Assembly: GCA_037442205.1 (NCBI GenBank)
Contig: JBBIQS010000004.1
Span: forward strand, 112,373-176,372
Direction: 5' to 3'
DNA length: 64,000 nt
Source: JBBIQS01 sp037442205
Lineage (GTDB): Bacteria; Myxococcota; Myxococcia; Myxococcales; UBA5297
In this document: positions 33,972 through 44,995 of the stretch, one piece after another
Layout: each line of letters starts with the position of its first letter
Position numbering within the stretch: position 1 is the first letter of the stretch
Notes under the pieces: model-generated
Told to the model about the DNA's origin: nothing
Seen by the model: the letters and a program-made list of their open reading frames with translations, nothing else
The model's database searches: none
Translations under genes and position numbers: made by a program

Positions 33972-35549
33972 ATGAGCTCCCAGATCCGCATCTTGCTCCT
34001 CGAGGACTCGGAGGAGGACGCCGAGCTGATGGTGGCAGAGCTGCTCGCCGCCGGCATCGCCCTTGCCTGGCGGCGGGTTCAGAGCGGCGAGGAGCTGGCC
34101 CGGGCGCTAGAGGAGTTCCGCCCGGACATCGTCCTCTCAGACTTCCAGCTCCCAGGCTACGACGGGCGGAGGGCGCTGCAGCTGGTGCGGGCGCGCAGCC
34201 CTGAGACGCCGGTGATCATGGTCACCGGCGCGGTCGGTGACGAGCTGGCGGTGGATCTGCTCAAGGCTGGCGCCCGCGACTACGTGCTCAAGAACCGGCT
34301 GCCCCGGCTCCCCCTGGCCGTCGAGCGCGCCCTCGCCGAGGAGCGGGAGCGGCGGGGCTTGAGGGCCGCCGAGCTGGCCTTGCGCGAGAGCGAGCAGCGC
34401 TTCCGCGAGGTGTTCCATAACTCGCCCGACGCCATCTTCGTCACCGAGGTGACCCCGGAGGGCGCCTTCCTCCTTGGCCCGGCCAACCTCGCCTGGGAGC
34501 GGATGACCGGCCTCGCCAGCGCCCAAGTGCAGGGCCGCTCTCTCGAGGAGGTGATTCCTTGCGACCTGGTCGATTCCTGGCTCGCCCGCTGCCGCCGCTG
34601 CGTCGGCGAGGGCGCCACGCTCACCTGGGAAGAGCAGCGCTTCGTCGAGGGATTGCGCCACTGCTACCAGTCCACCCTCACCCCCTTGCCCGGCGAGGCG
34701 GGCGCGATCCGCCGCCTGCTCGGCGTCGCCCGTGACATCACCGAGCGAGCCAACATCGCCGCCGAGAACGCCCGCCTGCTGAAGCAGGAGACGGAAGCAC
34801 GAGAAGCGGCCGAGGCAGTGGCGCGCATCAAGTCCGAGTTCCTCGACGTGGCCGCCCACGAGCTCAAGACCCCGGTCGCCGCCACCTCGCTGCTCATCCA
34901 GACCTGCCAGCGCCAGCTCGATCGAGGGATGCCGGTGAGCGCCTCCTCGCTGGTGCGCCTGCGCGGCCAGACGGATCGTCTTGCAGGCTTGGTGGACGAG
35001 CTGCTGAACGTGTCGCGGCTGGAGCGCGGGGCGGTCGGGCTGCGGCTCGCCAAAGTCGACTTGGTGGCGCTGATCTCTGAGGCAATCGAGCACGCCAGGG
35101 CCCGCGCTCCCCGCCGCTGTATCTCCTTCGACTTTCCCCGCCGACCCCTGGAGGCGGTGCTGGACCCGGGTCGGATCGGGGAGGTGGTCACCAACATCAT
35201 CGACAACGCGCTCAAGTACACCCCCGTGGAAAGCCCGATCGAGGTGGCCGTCACCGCCCCGCCCGGCTCAGTGCAGGTGTCGGTGACCGACCACGGTCCG
35301 GGCATCCCTCGCGACCAGCAAGGCGCCCTGTTCAGCCGCTTCTACCGGGCCAATTCCGAGGCCACCCTGCTCCATCCCGGCCTGGGCCTGGGCCTGTTCA
35401 TCTGCCGGACGCTGGTCGAGTTGCACGGCGGCGAGATCGGGCTGCGCAGCGTGCCGGGCGAGGGCTCGACCTTCTACTTCGACCTGCCACTCGAGGGCGC
35501 CCAGAGGCAGCGCGAAATGCCCGCCGAGGCGCCCGGCCTGCGCCACTGA
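33972..35549 (+). CDS. Receiver-PAS-histidine kinase hybrid
   Basis: This 525-residue cytoplasmic kinase has, in order, an N-terminal receiver (about 5-120; ILLLEDSEEDAEL, phospho-acceptor in IVLSDFQLPGYDG, and the C-terminal YVLKN Lys), a PAS domain (about 145-260; FREVFHNSPDAIFVTEVT), and a HisKA/HATPase kinase. Its H-box is FLDVAAHELKTPVAATSLL, the N-box VVTNIIDNALKYT, G1 DHGPGIP and G2 GLGLGLFICRTLVELHGG. No membrane segments are present. An N-terminal receiver in a kinase suggests a phosphorelay. It heads a row of two-component genes. Confidence 0.92.
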   Translation: MSSQIRILLLEDSEEDAELMVAELLAAGIALAWRRVQSGEELARALEEFRPDIVLSDFQLPGYDGRRALQLVRARSPETPVIMVTGAVGDELAVDLLKAGARDYVLKNRLPRLPLAVERALAEERERRGLRAAELALRESEQRFREVFHNSPDAIFVTEVTPEGAFLLGPANLAWERMTGLASAQVQGRSLEEVIPCDLVDSWLARCRRCVGEGATLTWEEQRFVEGLRHCYQSTLTPLPGEAGAIRRLLGVARDITERANIAAENARLLKQETEAREAAEAVARIKSEFLDVAAHELKTPVAATSLLIQTCQRQLDRGMPVSASSLVRLRGQTDRLAGLVDELLNVSRLERGAVGLRLAKVDLVALISEAIEHARARAPRRCISFDFPRRPLEAVLDPGRIGEVVTNIIDNALKYTPVESPIEVAVTAPPGSVQVSVTDHGPGIPRDQQGALFSRFYRANSEATLLHPGLGLGLFICRTLVELHGGEIGLRSVPGEGSTFYFDLPLEGAQRQREMPAEAPGLRH

Positions 35550-35861
35550 GGCCGTGTGGCGGTCTCCCTCGGTGCCGCCCAACCGCCCCCTCACCTTCCC
35601 GCCGCATCCCTCCCCTCCGCCTCACTCTCGCCGGGAGCCACTTCCTGAGCGCAGGCTGCGCAGATTTGGCCGCATGCAGGGACGGCATCGGCCTCGAGGG
35701 CATCCGCGGCCCGCTTCGAGGAGCAGGAATAGACTGGTGTGCGCCCGGCCGCCGGTACCAGTCCCTGCCGTCGTCGCAATCGCGGCCCAAGCCAGCCAAG
35801 CGGAGGCACAGCCCCGACCGACGACCTCGAGCAGCGAGGGGTCCCACTGGCGAGGTGGCGG
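35550..35861. other. Intergenic region upstream of the HATPase-only gene
   Basis: About 312 bases. I looked here for a missing HisKA domain of the truncated kinase downstream and found none in any frame, so the HATPase gene seems to have no upstream remnant. No promoter is clear. Confidence 0.3.
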
Positions 35862-36323
35862 ATGCTCCACCGGCTGAGCACGCTGGTGCGCCAGGTGATC
35901 GGCGAGCTGGCCCCGGACGCGACCGGCCGCGAGATCCACTGGCAGGTGCAGTCTCTGCCGGTGGCCGCCGGTGGTCGGGCCATGCTCCATGCCGTCATCA
36001 CCAACCTGCTGGCCAATGCGCTCAAGTTCACCCGGCCGCGCCACCCCGCGCAAATCGAGGTAGGCTGGCAGCGTGGGGAGAAGGGCGAAGTGGTGGTGTT
36101 CGTGCGGGACAACGGAGTGGGCTTCGATCCCGCCTACGCCGACAAGCTCTTCGGAGTGTTCCAGCGGTTGGATCGAGCAGAAGAGTTCGAGGGCACCGGG
36201 ATCGGCCTGGCCAACGTGCGGCGGATCATCGCCCGCCACGGCGGCCGGACCTGGGCCGTGGGGAACGTGAATCAAGGGGCGACCTTCTACTTCTCGTTGC
36301 CCCAGCTGCAGAAGGAGAAATGA
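35862..36323 (+). CDS. Free-standing histidine-kinase ATPase domain without a dimerisation/phosphotransfer domain
   Basis: This 153-residue protein is only the HATPase_c part of a phytochrome-type histidine kinase: LVRQVIGELAPDATGREI, N-box ITNLLANALKFT, G1 DNGVGFDP, G2 GTGIGLANVRRIIARHGG and the final GATFYFSLP. The His-containing dimerisation domain is missing. The start ATG 35862 follows GAGGTGG; an in-frame ATG at 35739 would extend it through a Pro/Arg-rich stretch without homology. It may be a truncated kinase or a module acting with another His protein. It overlaps operon-wise with a receiver gene one base after its stop. Confidence 0.72.
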   Translation: MLHRLSTLVRQVIGELAPDATGREIHWQVQSLPVAAGGRAMLHAVITNLLANALKFTRPRHPAQIEVGWQRGEKGEVVVFVRDNGVGFDPAYADKLFGVFQRLDRAEEFEGTGIGLANVRRIIARHGGRTWAVGNVNQGATFYFSLPQLQKEK

Positions 36324-36324
36324 A

Positions 36325-36765
36325 ATGCCAGCGCTGCGCCGCATCCTGCTGGTCGAGGACGACCCCAACGACGTCGAGCTGACCCTCGAGGCGCTGAGCG
36401 AGTACAAGCTCGCCAACGAGATCGCGGTGGCGCGCGACGGCGTCGAGGCGCTCGACTACCTCCACCTGCGCGGCGCCCACGCCGGCCGGCCGGCGGGCAA
36501 TCCGGTGGTGGTGCTGCTGGATCTGAAGATGCCGCGCCTGGACGGCATCGAGGTGCTGCGCCAGATGCGCCAGGAGGAGCAGCTGCGCCGGGTGCCGGTG
36601 GTGGTGCTCACCTCCTCGCGCGAGTCGCGCGACCTCGAGGAGTGCTACCGGATCGGCGTCAATGCCTACGTAGTCAAGCCGGTGCGGTTCACCGAGCTGG
36701 TGGAGGCGGTCAAGCACATCGGCGTCTTCTGGGCGATGCTCAACGAGCCGCCCCCGGGGATCTGA
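36325..36765 (+). CDS. Rcp1-like response regulator
   Basis: A 146-residue receiver of the Rcp1/CheY-like group often paired with phytochrome-type kinases. Features are ILLVEDDPNDVELTLEAL, the acceptor in VVLLDLKMPRLDG, VVVLTSSRESRDLEECYRIG and VNAYVVKPVRF, with the typical LTSS and K/P motifs. It starts one base after the HATPase gene stop (TGA-A-ATG), so the two are co-translated; the kinase presumably phosphorylates or otherwise acts on it. Confidence 0.92.
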   Translation: MPALRRILLVEDDPNDVELTLEALSEYKLANEIAVARDGVEALDYLHLRGAHAGRPAGNPVVVLLDLKMPRLDGIEVLRQMRQEEQLRRVPVVVLTSSRESRDLEECYRIGVNAYVVKPVRFTELVEAVKHIGVFWAMLNEPPPGI

Positions 36766-36766
36766 C

Positions 36767-37687
36767 TCAGAAGCCGCGCCCGCGCAGCTCGCGCACCAAT
36801 TCGGCGTAGAGGTCCTCGGCGTCGAAGCGCACCGACCACCCGATCTGCGCCCAGTGGTCGGCCTCGATCTCCTTGACCACCTCGCCCCAGCGCTGGGAGC
36901 TGGCCGGCACCAGCCCGTCGTTCAGGCCGGCGCTGTCGAAGACGTAGAGGTAGGCCGGCAGCAGCAGCGGGTTGAGCAGCAGCGCGCCCTTGTTCACCGA
37001 CGCCACCACCGAGTGGTAGGAGACCCCCTTCACGTCGACGACCTTGCGGTTGAAGGCCGTCATCCGCTCGGTGGTCAGGTCGTAGAAGGCATCCAGGTCA
37101 ACCCCGAACGAACCCAGCATCTTGCGCAGCTTGAGCTTCTCCCCCAGCACCCCGGTGCCGATGTCCGCCAGCGGGGTGCCGTGGTGCGGGGTGCCGATGG
37201 TGGTCAGCGAGGCCACCCGGTCCTTCAGCCCCAGCTCGCTGAGGGCGTAGCGGGCGTCGAGGCCGCCCATGCTGTGGGCGATGACGTTCACCTTCTTGTC
37301 GGAGAGCTGGCTGACCTTCTTGGCGAAGACCTCGGCGCGCTGGGCGATGGAGCCGATCGGCGGGACGTCGGGGCAGTAGACCTGGGCTCCCAGCTTGCGC
37401 AGCTTGGGAGCGACGCGGAAATAGGAGTGGCGCCGGCCGGCGAGCTTGATCTCGTCGAAGCCGCAGATGCCGTGGGCCAGGACCAGCGGGTGCTTGAGGC
37501 GATGCTCGCGGCGGCGCTTCCTGAGCCGAAGCTGACGGCGCCGCCAGAGCCAGAACGCCGTGCCGCCCAGGGCCAGCAGCCAGAACAGCGCCAACGCCAG
37601 CAGCCAGGGCCACAGCGTGCTCCAACCGTGCTTGGCCCAGGCCAGAGTGCCCGTCGTCGTCGCTGCCGCCAGGAGAGGATGCTGCAT
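36767..37687 (-). CDS. Membrane-anchored alpha/beta-hydrolase lipase
   Basis: This 306-residue protein has an N-terminal hydrophobic segment (WPWLLALALFWLLALGGTAF) and a Arg/Lys-rich stretch, then a lipase domain similar to bacterial family I lipases: PLVLAHGICGFDEIK (oxyanion region), VNVIAHSMGGLDARYAL (nucleophile Ser in AHSMGG) and TTIGTPHHGTPLADIG. Asp and His near ESAG-type loops (GLNDGLVPASSQRWG, then DHWAQIGW) complete the triad. It is probably an inner-membrane-bound esterase or lipase. ATG 37687 is preferred to the in-frame TTG at 37717. Confidence 0.86.
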   Translation of the reverse strand: MQHPLLAAATTTGTLAWAKHGWSTLWPWLLALALFWLLALGGTAFWLWRRRQLRLRKRRREHRLKHPLVLAHGICGFDEIKLAGRRHSYFRVAPKLRKLGAQVYCPDVPPIGSIAQRAEVFAKKVSQLSDKKVNVIAHSMGGLDARYALSELGLKDRVASLTTIGTPHHGTPLADIGTGVLGEKLKLRKMLGSFGVDLDAFYDLTTERMTAFNRKVVDVKGVSYHSVVASVNKGALLLNPLLLPAYLYVFDSAGLNDGLVPASSQRWGEVVKEIEADHWAQIGWSVRFDAEDLYAELVRELRGRGF

Positions 37688-37757
37688 GGGGAGCCCGAGG
37701 GTAGCAGCTTGCGTCAACGCTTTCTTGGCAGGCTTGCGATCCCTCGTTCGCCTGGAC

Positions 37758-40328
<2,571 letters not shown>

Positions 40329-40372
40329 TCGGTTCCAACGGCCGCGGCGGGCGCTCGCTTCAAGGAGCGAGA

Positions 40373-40401
40373 TTGATTCGCCCGCCTCTCGCCGGTATTT
40401 T
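40373..40401 (+). promoter_or_regulatory. Candidate sigma-70 promoter for the queD-like gene
   Basis: TTGATT (4 of 6) and TATTTT (4 of 6) are separated by 17 bases. Transcription would start near 40408, about 19 bases before ATG 40427. The position overlaps the 5-prime region of the divergent hrpB mRNA. Confidence 0.45.
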
Positions 40402-40426
40402 GCGCCGCCAGAGGATACACGCACCC

Positions 40427-40774
40427 ATGGATCTCGACGTCGAATTCAATTTCAGCTGCGCCCACACCCTGCCCTACTACAACGGGCCCTGCTCCCGCCT
40501 GCACGGCCACAACTACAAGCTGGTGGTCTCGGTCAGCGGCAAGCCCAACCCCAAGGACGGGATGGTCATCGACTTCGAGCTGATGCGCCGGGTCGTCATG
40601 GAGAACGCGGTGGGGGTGGTCGACCACCGCAACCTCAACGACTTCATGGACAACCCCACCGCCGAGAACATGGTGCTGTTCTTCTGGGAACGGCTGAAGG
40701 ACAAGCTGCCCGGGCTGCGCGAGCTGCGGCTATGGGAGACTCCTGAGTACTCGGTCGCCTACCGGGGCGACTAG
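40427..40774 (+). CDS. queD: 6-pyruvoyl-tetrahydropterin synthase / QueD family
   Basis: QueD makes 6-carboxy-tetrahydropterin from dihydroneopterin triphosphate in queuosine biosynthesis. This 115-residue protein carries zinc ligands His13 (SCAHTL), His26 and His28 (LHGHNYKL), and the catalytic Cys22 in CSRLHGHNY, then GMVIDFELMRRVV and VDHRNLNDF (catalytic His/Asp), and the C-terminal ENMVLFFWERL and ELRLWETPEYSVAY. The length fits QueD. No other queuosine genes are nearby, so a related pterin function cannot be excluded. Confidence 0.88.
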   Translation: MDLDVEFNFSCAHTLPYYNGPCSRLHGHNYKLVVSVSGKPNPKDGMVIDFELMRRVVMENAVGVVDHRNLNDFMDNPTAENMVLFFWERLKDKLPGLRELRLWETPEYSVAYRGD

Positions 40775-40803
40775 CGCTCTATCTCGAGACGCGACAGGGC
40801 CAC

Positions 40804-40852
40804 CGTTCAGCCCGAGCTTGTCGAGGGCCCCTCGACAGGCTCGGGGCGAACG
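40804..40852. repeat. 49-base REP-like palindrome
   Basis: The 49 bases form a near-perfect palindrome. The arms are GCCCGAGCTTGTCGAGGG and CCCTCGACAGGCTCGGGGC around a single central base, extended by CGTTC and GAACG at the ends. This resembles the dispersed palindromic repeats of many high-GC proteobacteria. It lies between the queD stop and the ftcD promoter, so it can also act as a terminator. Confidence 0.75.
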
Positions 40853-40892
40853 GCATTTGCGCGCGAGGCCAGGCCCCAGCCCTGGGCCGCCT

Positions 40893-40922
40893 TTGACCTC
40901 GCGCGCGCCCCTCCTCTAGCAT
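40893..40922 (+). promoter_or_regulatory. Candidate sigma-70 promoter for ftcD
   Basis: TTGACC (5 of 6) is followed after 18 bases by TAGCAT (4 of 6). Transcription would start near 40929, about 55 bases before the ftcD ATG at 40984, which argues against the upstream ATG at 40921. Confidence 0.5.
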
Positions 40923-40983
40923 GCGCCCGCTCCGCCGGCCGGACGGCCGGCGTCCACCCTTTCCCGACCTGCCGAGGACATCC

Positions 40984-42513
40984 ATGGCGCGAATCGTCGA
41001 GTGCGTTCCCAACTTCTCCGAGGGCCGTCGCCGCGAGGTGGTCGACCAGATCACCGCCGCCATCCAGAGCGCCGGCGGGGTCACCCTGCTCGACAGCGAG
41101 ATGGACGCCAACCACAACCGCGCGGTGGTGACCTTCGTCGGCGAGCCGGAGGCCTGCCTCGAGGGCGCTTACCGCGGCATCGCCAAGGCCCGCGAGTTGA
41201 TCGACCTCACCAAGCACGAGGGCGAACACCCGCGCATCGGCGCCACCGACGTCGTCCCGTTCATCCCCATCTCCGGGGTCAGCGACCAGGAGTGCGTCGA
41301 CCTCGCCAAGCGGCTCGCCCAGCGGGTCGCCGAAGAGCTGAAGATCCCCACCTACCTCTACGAGCAGGCGGCGACCCGCCCCGAGCGGCAGGACCTTGCG
41401 GCGATCCGCGGCCGCAAGCCCGCCGGCGAGTTCGAGGGGCTGCGCGAGTCGATCAAGAAGGACCCCTCGAAGAAGCCCGACTTCGGGCCCAGCGAGGTCC
41501 ACCCCACCGCCGGGGCCACGGTGATCGGCGCCCGCTTCCCGCTGGTGGCCTACAACGTCAACCTGACCACCGCCGACGTGGACATCGCCAAGAAGATCGC
41601 CAAGGGCCTGCGGTTCAAGGACGGCGGCTTCAAGTACTGCAAGTCGCTGGGCTTCGAGATCAAGGAGAAGAACTGCGCCCAGGTCTCGATCAACATGACC
41701 AACTACGTGGGCACCGGGCTCCACCGGGCCTTCGAGTTCGTCAAGCGCGAGGCCGAACGCTACGGCGTGGGAGTGAAGGAGAGCGAGATCATCGGGCTGG
41801 TGCCGCAGCAGGCGCTCATCGACGCCGCCGTCTGGTACCTGCAGATGGACAGCTTCAACAACAACCAGATCCTCGAGAACAAGCTGGCCAAGGCCGGCCA
41901 GAGCATGTCCGAGTGGATCGAGGAGTTGGCCGCCCCGACTCCGACCCCCGGCGGCGGCTCGGCGGCGGCGCTCTCCGGGGCCATCGGCGCCTCGCTCCTG
42001 TCGATGGTCGCCGGCCTGACCGTGGGCAAGAAGGGCTACGAGGCGGTGTCGGCCGAGCTGGCCGAGCGCAAGAAGGCGCTGGACCCGATGCGCTCGCGCT
42101 TCAACGCCCTGATCGAGAAGGACGCCCGGGCCTTCGATCAGGTGATGGCCGCCTTCAAGCTGCCCAAGAACACCGATGCCGAGAAAAGCGCGCGGACCGA
42201 GGCCATCCAGGCCGCCACCAAGGCCGCCTGCGAGGTGCCGCTGGAGGTGATGGCCCTGGCGGTCGAGGCCCTGGGGCACGCCGCGGTGCTGGCCGAGAAG
42301 GGCAACAAGAACTCGATCACCGACGTCGGCGTCGGAGCGCTGGAGCTGGCCACCTGCCTCAAGGGCGCCTGGTACAACGTCGCCATCAACCTGGGCTCGT
42401 TGAAGGACGCCGCCTACGTCGAGGAGAAGAAGCGCGCCTCGGCCAGGCTGCTGGAGCAAGGCAATCAGCTGGCCGCCGCCGCCGAGAAGTCGGTGCAGGC
42501 CGGGCTGGGATGA
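40984..42513 (+). CDS. ftcD: Bifunctional glutamate formiminotransferase / formiminotetrahydrofolate cyclodeaminase
   Basis: The 509-residue fusion converts formiminoglutamate plus tetrahydrofolate to glutamate and formimino-THF, then to methenyl-THF. The N-terminal half has MARIVECVPNFSEGRRREVV and KHEGEHPRIGATDVVPFIPI (catalytic-site His). The C-terminal half has SEWIEELAAPTPTPGGGSAA, the cyclodeaminase GGGSAAA motif. This is the layout of animal FTCD rather than of separate bacterial enzymes. It sits alone; no hut genes are seen here. The ATG at 40984 is preferred because ATG 40921 lies before the candidate promoter start site. Confidence 0.94.
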   Translation: MARIVECVPNFSEGRRREVVDQITAAIQSAGGVTLLDSEMDANHNRAVVTFVGEPEACLEGAYRGIAKARELIDLTKHEGEHPRIGATDVVPFIPISGVSDQECVDLAKRLAQRVAEELKIPTYLYEQAATRPERQDLAAIRGRKPAGEFEGLRESIKKDPSKKPDFGPSEVHPTAGATVIGARFPLVAYNVNLTTADVDIAKKIAKGLRFKDGGFKYCKSLGFEIKEKNCAQVSINMTNYVGTGLHRAFEFVKREAERYGVGVKESEIIGLVPQQALIDAAVWYLQMDSFNNNQILENKLAKAGQSMSEWIEELAAPTPTPGGGSAAALSGAIGASLLSMVAGLTVGKKGYEAVSAELAERKKALDPMRSRFNALIEKDARAFDQVMAAFKLPKNTDAEKSARTEAIQAATKAACEVPLEVMALAVEALGHAAVLAEKGNKNSITDVGVGALELATCLKGAWYNVAINLGSLKDAAYVEEKKRASARLLEQGNQLAAAAEKSVQAGLG

Positions 42514-42523
42514 GGCGCCCGGG

Positions 42524-42868
42524 TCACTTGCCCATCAGCCAGAACTCGTTGCCGTCGGGGTCGAGGAAGCGGCACTCGGCGCCCCACTCGTGCATCGTCG
42601 GCTTGACGCTGAACTTGACCCCTTTCTTCCTCAGCGCCTGGTAGGCCTTGTCGATCTTCTCGTCGACCGCGAAGACGATGCCGGTGTTCCCCTTCTCCAA
42701 GGGGGTCATCTCGCACAGGTGCAGCTGCGAGCCGCCGCGGGGCTGGCCGACGGTGACCCAGTGGTCCTCGTCGGAGAGGACCTTGAGGCCCAGCTTGTCG
42801 CGGTAGAAGCGCTTGGCGCGCTGCGCGTCCTTGACCACCACCGCCGCCGAGAACATCGACATCTTCAT
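42524..42868 (-). CDS. VOC (glyoxalase-like) superfamily protein
   Basis: The 114-residue protein is a single VOC-type domain with the pattern SAAVVVKDAQRAKRFYRDKL, then GLKVLSDEDHWVTVG, LHLCEM and the last strand RFLDPDGNEFWLMGK (metal-binding-type Glu/His positions). It may be an enzyme or a resistance-type binding protein; the substrate is unknown. The start MKMSM at 42868 excludes an upstream low-complexity segment. It is convergent with ftcD, ten bases from its stop. Confidence 0.85.
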   Translation of the reverse strand: MKMSMFSAAVVVKDAQRAKRFYRDKLGLKVLSDEDHWVTVGQPRGGSQLHLCEMTPLEKGNTGIVFAVDEKIDKAYQALRKKGVKFSVKPTMHEWGAECRFLDPDGNEFWLMGK

Positions 42869-42984
42869 CGGAGCCTCCGAAGCGGGCCTGTGCCCCCCGA
42901 GCAACGCTCCCGCCGGATCCAACGATGCGGCTTGTCTGTCGCCGGGCTACTGTTCGCGCAGGACTGGACCCCGAAAGAAAGCCC

Positions 42985-44103
42985 ATGAGCCAAGCCCAGA
43001 GCATCCTGCACGAGCTGGTGGCCATCGACTCCACCTCCCATCGGAGCAACCTGCCCATCGTCGCGGCCATCGCCCGGCGGCTGGAGGCGGCCGGATTCGA
43101 GCTCACCCGGCTGCCATACCGGGACAGCGCTGGAGTGGAGAAAGTCAATCTGCTGGCGCGCGCCGGCCCCGCTGGTTCTGGCGGACTGGCGCTGGTCGGC
43201 CACACCGACGCCGTTCCCTTCGATCCGGCCTGGGAAAAGGCGCTCACGCTCGAGGAGCGCGACGGGCGGCTCTACGGGCGCGGGGCCTGCGACACCAAGG
43301 GCTTCGTCGCCGCGGCCCTCGAGGCGTCCTCGCGCGTCGACCTGGCTGCCCTCAAAGCCCCGCTGCACCTGGTCTTCACCGCCGACGAAGAGGTCGGTTG
43401 CCAGGGTGCCAAGCACCTGGCGGATGCGCGTCCGATCGCACCTCACTTCGCCATCGTCGGAGAGCCCACCGACCTGTGCCCGGTGCGCGCACACAAGGGC
43501 TATGCCCTCGCCGACCTGGACGTCTTCGGAAGGGAGGCGCACAGCGCCTATCCGCAGAGCGGGGCCTCGGCGATCCTGGCCGCCGCCCAGCTTGTGCGCG
43601 CCATCGAGGAGTGTGCCCAGCGGCTCAGCCAGCAGCTCGACCGCGACTTCGAGCCGCCCTACTGCACGGTGAATGTCGGGCGCATCGCCGGCGGCACCGC
43701 CAACAACATCATCGCCGGCCACTGCTACCTCTCGCTCGAATGGCGCCCGCTTCCCGGACAGAGCCCGGAGCAGTTGCTGGACGAGGTCCGCTCCGCGGCG
43801 GCGCAGATCGGCAAGCGCTACGGGGTCGAGATGCAGCTGCGCCCGCAGCGCACCGAAGCCGCGCTGGGCACCGAGAAGTCGGCGACCCTCGTCCAATTCC
43901 TGGAGAAGCACAGCGGCCAGCCGGCGCGCACCGTGAGCTACGCCACCGAGGCCCCGCAGCTGGCCACGTTGGGAGCAGAGGCCGTGGTCTTCGGCCCGGG
44001 CGACATCAAGGACGCCCACAAGACCGGCGAGTTCGTCCCCAAGACGCAGCTGGAAAAGTGCGCCGACGTCCTCGAGCAGGCGATCCGGCGCTTCTGCGGA
44101 TAG
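42985..44103 (+). CDS. argE: Acetylornithine deacetylase (M20 peptidase family)
   Basis: ArgE removes acetyl from N-acetylornithine in arginine biosynthesis. The 372-residue M20 protein has VGHTDAVPFDP (metal His and Asp), GRGACDTKGFVAA (bridging Asp), FTADEEVGCQGA (catalytic and metal Glu pair), VGEPTDLCPV and VFGPGDIKDAHKTGEF (late metal His). The opening LVAIDSTSHRSNLPIV and the VRAHKGY dimerisation motif favour ArgE over DapE. Length is typical. It stands alone, divergent from the VOC gene. Confidence 0.9.
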   Translation: MSQAQSILHELVAIDSTSHRSNLPIVAAIARRLEAAGFELTRLPYRDSAGVEKVNLLARAGPAGSGGLALVGHTDAVPFDPAWEKALTLEERDGRLYGRGACDTKGFVAAALEASSRVDLAALKAPLHLVFTADEEVGCQGAKHLADARPIAPHFAIVGEPTDLCPVRAHKGYALADLDVFGREAHSAYPQSGASAILAAAQLVRAIEECAQRLSQQLDRDFEPPYCTVNVGRIAGGTANNIIAGHCYLSLEWRPLPGQSPEQLLDEVRSAAAQIGKRYGVEMQLRPQRTEAALGTEKSATLVQFLEKHSGQPARTVSYATEAPQLATLGAEAVVFGPGDIKDAHKTGEFVPKTQLEKCADVLEQAIRRFCG

Positions 44104-44121
44104 CGCCCCTGGGGCGCGGCG

Positions 44122-44487
44122 CTACTTCAATCCGCCCCTCTTGCCCAGGTCCGAGTAGCCCTCAGGGCCGAGCTGCTCCTTTCGGGCCTCTCCTCCCATC
44201 TTGCCGATCTCGGAGTAGCCCTCGGGGCCCAGTTGCTCCTTGCGGGCTTCGCCGCCCTTGTGGCCGATGGCCGAGTAGCCCTCGGGACCCAACTGCTCCT
44301 TGCGAGCCTCTCCGCCCTTCTGGCCGATCGCGGAGAAGAACTCGGAGCCGCGCTCCCTGGCGACGGTCTCCCCGCCCTTCTTGCCGAGCTCCGAGTAGCC
44401 TTCCGGGCCCAGCTGCTCCTTGCGGATCTCACCGCCCCTCTTGCCCGCTTCCCTGACGCTCATGTCGCCCTTGTCCCGCTCGGCCAT
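44122..44487 (-). CDS. KGG-repeat stress-type protein, larger paralogue
   Basis: This 121-residue protein is made of five or six tandem units around KGG/RGG, for example REAGKRGGEIRKEQLGPEGY, SELGKKGGETVARERGSEF, and the near-identical repeated block IGHKGGEARKEQLGPEGY. It belongs to the same family as the protein at 28696-29001 but has different spacing and more units. The start MAERDKGD at 44487 is chosen because it matches the paralogue. It is probably disordered and stress-related. It is convergent with argE, 18 bases from its stop. Confidence 0.88.
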   Translation of the reverse strand: MAERDKGDMSVREAGKRGGEIRKEQLGPEGYSELGKKGGETVARERGSEFFSAIGQKGGEARKEQLGPEGYSAIGHKGGEARKEQLGPEGYSEIGKMGGEARKEQLGPEGYSDLGKRGGLK

Positions 44488-44995
44488 GGTGAAGTCCCCT
44501 CTCGCTCGGAGCGCGATCTGCCTGCCTGACATCCGTCCCGTTCGTGCGTTCCGCCGCTGCCGTGCACGCCTACCTTGCGGCCGACCTCGCGAGCCTCCCG
44601 ATCCCAGTGTCGATTCTCCGCAGGCAGCCCTCTCAGCCGTCGCGCACGCGATCGCCGATACCTCCCGGGGACATCGCACCGAAGCCTCGGCGCGATGTCC
44701 GCTTGCCAGCGAAGTTCGGCATCACGCTCTTCGTTGAGGCGTAGGGCCCCGGTGCCCGCCCTGCAAGCTTTCCCCTCTGGTCTCTCGGACTGCGCGGATC
44801 CCGAATCCGCTCCCCGCGCGACCGGGCTTGCGCCGGCTCACGCTGGCCATGGAGCCGGTGCCGCGGCAGCGGCCAATCTGCCCTCGGCTCAGGCCATCGA
44901 AGTCTTCTTGGCTGGGCTCGCTGACGACCGCCCGCCGATTCTGGCGAGCTCCGAGGGGGCTGGATGTACTGGCGCCTTCCGACGCGCGGCCTCGG
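44488..44995. other. Intergenic region with no supported gene
   Basis: About 508 bases between the KGG protein start and the DUF202 gene end. Short open frames here show no family pattern or consistent coding signal. No repeat, RNA gene or clear promoter was found. Confidence 0.3.

Noticed and set aside
41001..42644. 547-codon frame overlapping ftcD in another plus frame
   Set aside because: Arg/Gly/Pro-rich translation with no motif; ftcD in the other frame is a complete enzyme.
44122..44400. Regular DNA repeats that could suggest a CRISPR array
   Set aside because: The repeats are in-frame coding units of a KGG-repeat protein, with no unique spacers and no cas genes.
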